Below are positions 61,462 to 64,000 of a stretch of 64,000 nt of DNA, piece after piece; within the stretch, counting starts at the first letter, position 1, and the number at the start of each line of letters is the position of its first letter. The notes beneath the pieces were generated by a model. It was not told where the DNA came from, did no database searches, and saw only the letters and a list, made by a program, of their open reading frames with translations. Position numbers and translations under genes: made by a program. Origin of the DNA: an uncultured Alphaproteobacteria bacterium (lineage in GTDB: Bacteria; Pseudomonadota; Alphaproteobacteria; Rs-D84); NCBI GenBank assembly GCA_947367055.1, contig CANBCI010000001.1, positions 124,001 to 188,000 of the forward strand, written 5' to 3'.

Positions 61462-61842
61462 ATGAGAATAAAATTCTTGGCATTATTTTTGGTTCTTTCG
61501 GCATGCGCATCCCCCAACCGCGGCAGCATTGATAACGCGACCGTCCTGAACTGGGAAAATGAGGCCGTCACCACCGAACAATTTGTCCGCGACCACAAGG
61601 CTTGCCTGGGGATAACCAAGCCGTCATATATGCCGCGGTCGCGGATTGCGAAACTGCTTGCCCCGAACCAAAGCGGCATTATGCCGGACTGGGACGGCCT
61701 ATGGGTGACATTCCAGTCGAACGAATACAAGGATGTCGGCCAGCGCAGCCTGATGAGCGTGCCGCGCAATACGACATCAAAATCGGTCGGTGCATACAGA
61801 AAGTGCATGTTCCGGCGCGGGTATTTGTTACGCGCGATGTAA
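61462..61842 (+). CDS. Small lipoprotein, 126 residues
   Basis: Signal peptide with lipobox SAC (MRIKFLALFLVLSACASPNRG), so probably a lipid-anchored periplasmic protein. The mature part has EQFVRDHKACLGITKPSYMPR and SVGAYRKCMFRRGYL, with two conserved-looking Cys that could pair. Such short lipoproteins are common in alphaproteobacteria; I know no function. It lies 54 bases upstream of ftsQ in the same direction. Confidence 0.7.
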   Translation: MRIKFLALFLVLSACASPNRGSIDNATVLNWENEAVTTEQFVRDHKACLGITKPSYMPRSRIAKLLAPNQSGIMPDWDGLWVTFQSNEYKDVGQRSLMSVPRNTTSKSVGAYRKCMFRRGYLLRAM

Positions 61843-61896
61843 AATTTATCGACCTGCCCCTTTTAACTTTCATGATTTTGTGATATAATTTGGAAC

Positions 61897-62577
61897 ATGA
61901 AACGTTCAATATTGTTTTGGCTGTATTTTGTCGTCGCCATATTGCTGGCGATTTATCTGTCCGTGCGATTGATTACACTAGGCGCCGCGCGGCACGGCCC
62001 CGTTTTTGTACGAAACATTTCAATTTCAGCCGACGCCCCGGGCAAGGATTTATCCGCCCTGGCGGCCAGCGCGGCCATTGCGCCGGGAACACGCACGTAT
62101 GCGGTCGACTTAAATTCGCTGGCGGCGCGCATCGGGGCGGTGCCCGGTGTCCGTGCGGTGGCGGTGCGGCGGCTGGCAAACGGGAATCTTTCGGTGCATG
62201 TAAAACTGCATCATGTTGTCGCGCAATGGACGGACGGCGAAAAATTTTTCCCACTGTCCGTGGACGGAACAATTGTCAACACCCCGGAACAGACACGTGA
62301 CAACGGCGGCATTTTGTTCCGCGGCGAGCTGCCCCGGGATGTTTCGCGCATAACAAACGCGGTTCAACGCATCGCCGGCGACATTGACTATATGGAATGG
62401 ATTGAAAACCGGCGCTGGAATCTGGTGACGCGCGGCGGCATAACGGTGATGCTGCCGGAAAAGGGTGCGGCGGACGCAATCGGCACGTTGATTGTAATGA
62501 ACGCTAACCACGGAATTTTGAACAAGCAAATCAGCGTCATTGACATGCGCGACGGCGCACGCATTCTGGTAAAATAA
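61897..62577 (+). CDS. ftsQ: Cell division protein FtsQ-like
   Basis: FtsQ is a single-pass inner-membrane protein that links early and late divisome proteins. The 226-residue product has an N-terminal helix (LFWLYFVVAILLAIYLSVRL), a POTRA-type domain (FVRNISISADAPGK, LNSLAARIGAVPGVRAVAVRRL) and the following beta domain (VHVKLHHVVAQWTDGEKFFPLSVDG). It is short for the family and weakly conserved, but the gene directly downstream is ftsA, the usual order. Seven bases separate the two. Confidence 0.82.
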   Translation: MKRSILFWLYFVVAILLAIYLSVRLITLGAARHGPVFVRNISISADAPGKDLSALAASAAIAPGTRTYAVDLNSLAARIGAVPGVRAVAVRRLANGNLSVHVKLHHVVAQWTDGEKFFPLSVDGTIVNTPEQTRDNGGILFRGELPRDVSRITNAVQRIAGDIDYMEWIENRRWNLVTRGGITVMLPEKGAADAIGTLIVMNANHGILNKQISVIDMRDGARILVK

Positions 62578-62584
62578 AAACAAA

Positions 62585-64000
62585 ATGAACCTGTTTGATT
62601 CATCTTTTCTGTGTCTTGACATCGGGACGGGTGGCGTTCGCGGAATTGCGCACCGCATAAAATCAGGCCAGATTGACAAATCCGCGGTGTTCTCAATCCA
62701 AAGCCAGGATACGGCATTCGCCCTGATGTCGGTCGTGGACGAACTGGAACATCAGCTGGGCGTTCATTTTGATTCGGCATTCGTCACCGGAAACTTTGGG
62801 CCCGCCGCATTCGACATATCGCTAAAAAGCATGCGCTGGTCCGGGGAACATAAAATAAGCCCCACCGACATTAAAATACTGGCTTCACAGATAACGCCGC
62901 CGGACGGTTTTTTCCCGATGCACATAATACCGTTGCGCTATGACACGGCCACGGCGCGAAACATGGACACCCCGGTTGGGCACACGGACCGGCAACTGGC
63001 GTCAATATTTTCATCAATATCATACGCGCGCGCGCGACTGGACAAAATACAGGCGGCCTTGCGCCGCGCACATATCCAGGCCAACGGATTCTATGACCCG
63101 CAATTTTTAATGAACGCGACAATGCGTCAAAAAAAGCAAATCGCAATGTTCATTGATTTTGGAAACGAATTCGTATCGGCATCCATTTGGACGGACCGCG
63201 GTCCCGTATGGTTTGAAAAATTTCCAAACGGGGGCGGGGAAATCACGGCCGCAATTTCGGAAAAAATGCACATATCCCCGGCCGAGGCCGCCCGCATCAA
63301 GCACGCCAGCATCAGCATGATTCCACGCGAAATGGACCGGTTTACGCCGGCCGATACCGCGTACGAATTTTCACGCGCGGACATTTGCGAAATTGCGGTG
63401 CCATATATAACAAATGCAATCGCCGCCATACGCAACGCGGCCGGCGGTATGCTGGAAAAGTACAAACCGTCAATGATAACAATATGCGGCGGCGGCGCGG
63501 AAATTGACGGCATTTCGGACGCAATTGAAAGCGCCTTTGGCATACAGGTCAATGTCGCCCAAACGGACGCTGTTGTCCGTGCATTGTCAAATTACATATG
63601 GGACTGCGAAGACGCACACCGCAACGCCTATGCGGCAAGACGTGAAAGATTTGCGCGTTACAAAGAAAAAATGTCAAAATTATTTCACCGCCGTCGCACA
63701 AAAAAACGCGCGCGTTTTATCCCGATTATGCCCAGCACGCTGTGCTTTAACATGAAAAGCCCGGCAACATATTCCCTGTTCCAATCGGGCGGCATATCCA
63801 TGATTCATGTGGACATAATGGACGGCCTGTACGTCAACCGCATTGCGGGCGGAATTGAAGAGCTGAAATACATCCGGTCGCACACGCGCGCATACCTGCA
63901 TGTTCATCTGATGACCGAAAGCCCCGGCGTCTGGGCGGCGGACGCGGTTGCGGCGGGCGCCAACACGGTAATATTGTCGACAAACACATCAGGGCTGCGC
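62585..64000 (+). CDS. FtsA fused in frame to a ribulose-phosphate 3-epimerase-like domain (C-terminus beyond window)
   Basis: FtsA is the actin-like protein that ties FtsZ to the membrane. Residues 1-350 show CLDIGTGGVRG (Asp12, phosphate 1), VDELEHQLGVH, AFVTGNFG, IDFGNEFVSASIW (Asp191, phosphate 2), FPNGGGEITAAI and ICGGGAEI (300-307). A basic, amphipathic stretch at 355-377 (KMSKLFHRRRTKK) stands where FtsA has its membrane anchor. With no stop, the frame then enters an epimerase-type TIM barrel: IMPSTLCFN (Ser384), HVDIMDGLYV (His408, Asp410) and HVHLMTESP (His441), three of the usual metal/substrate residues. All 472 codons to the edge are open. The E. coli-like motif FHPEAS is replaced by LSTNTSG. 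Confidence 0.85.
   Translation, partial: MNLFDSSFLCLDIGTGGVRGIAHRIKSGQIDKSAVFSIQSQDTAFALMSVVDELEHQLGVHFDSAFVTGNFGPAAFDISLKSMRWSGEHKISPTDIKILASQITPPDGFFPMHIIPLRYDTATARNMDTPVGHTDRQLASIFSSISYARARLDKIQAALRRAHIQANGFYDPQFLMNATMRQKKQIAMFIDFGNEFVSASIWTDRGPVWFEKFPNGGGEITAAISEKMHISPAEAARIKHASISMIPREMDRFTPADTAYEFSRADICEIAVPYITNAIAAIRNAAGGMLEKYKPSMITICGGGAEIDGISDAIESAFGIQVNVAQTDAVVRALSNYIWDCEDAHRNAYAARRERFARYKEKMSKLFHRRRTKKRARFIPIMPSTLCFNMKSPATYSLFQSGGISMIHVDIMDGLYVNRIAGGIEELKYIRSHTRAYLHVHLMTESPGVWAADAVAAGANTVILSTNTSGLR

Noticed and set aside
63504-63907. Short frames on both strands near the right edge
   Set aside because: They are shadows of the FtsA-epimerase frame.

Overview
The window reads as the chromosome of an uncultured alphaproteobacterium. 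Supporting signs are a MucR/Ros-family regulator, an AddB-type exonuclease subunit, the LpoA-like/rsmI divergent pair, DciA- and SecB-type proteins, an alphaproteobacterial J-domain protein and an ftsQ-ftsA division locus. Most genes are tightly packed, often with 4-base ATGA overlaps, and many end in strong intrinsic terminators. The organism was inferred only from these gene families; no rRNA is present to fix it.

Layout: 1-6.1 kb holds a truncated unknown gene behind mucR, then rarA, fabD and two outer-membrane beta-barrel genes. 6.1-13.5 kb is a minus-strand run yajC-secD-secF-S41-like protease-PAP2 phosphatase-ftsK. 13.5-18.5 kb has mutL and greA divergent from lptG, a 43-residue membrane protein, xerC/D and a J-domain protein. 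18.5-34 kb mixes housekeeping genes (AMP ligase, xthA, addB-engB-rsmI, lpoA-like, mnmE-ruvA, yebC, ruvC) with three secreted Cys-rich proteins. 34-39.7 kb has trxB, serS and typA. 39.8-45.3 kb is a glycan cluster of six glycosyltransferase-type genes. 45.3-49.8 kb has recA, an MFS transporter, dciA-like, mltA and secB. 49.8-55.6 kb is an AT-rich accessory stretch of unknown small membrane and secreted proteins, ending at tRNA-Tyr and tRNA-Gly. 56-64 kb has envelope genes (lolC, lolD, a secretin-like lipoprotein) and ftsQ-ftsA.

Three observations stand out. First, the ftsA frame does not stop at its C-terminal basic tail: it continues in frame into a ribulose-phosphate 3-epimerase-like barrel to the window edge, giving a FtsA-RPE fusion. 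Second, five long 5' leader RNAs (three of one type, two of another) lie between a TATAAT box and a gene for a secreted, membrane or unknown protein. Each has a first hairpin, a long covarying closing helix, a pair of complementary segments and an intrinsic terminator just before the start codon. They look like riboswitch-type or attenuator elements that I do not recognise. Third, a secreted S41-family protein has kept the fold signature but lost both catalytic residues.

Together the genes describe envelope growth and division (fabD, lpt, lol, sec, mltA, LpoA-like, ftsK/Q/A), DNA repair and recombination (rarA, mutL, xthA, addB, ruvA, ruvC, recA, xerC/D), and surface decoration (glycosyltransferases, beta-barrels, Cys-rich exported proteins). 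The leader RNAs are restricted to the lineage-specific genes.
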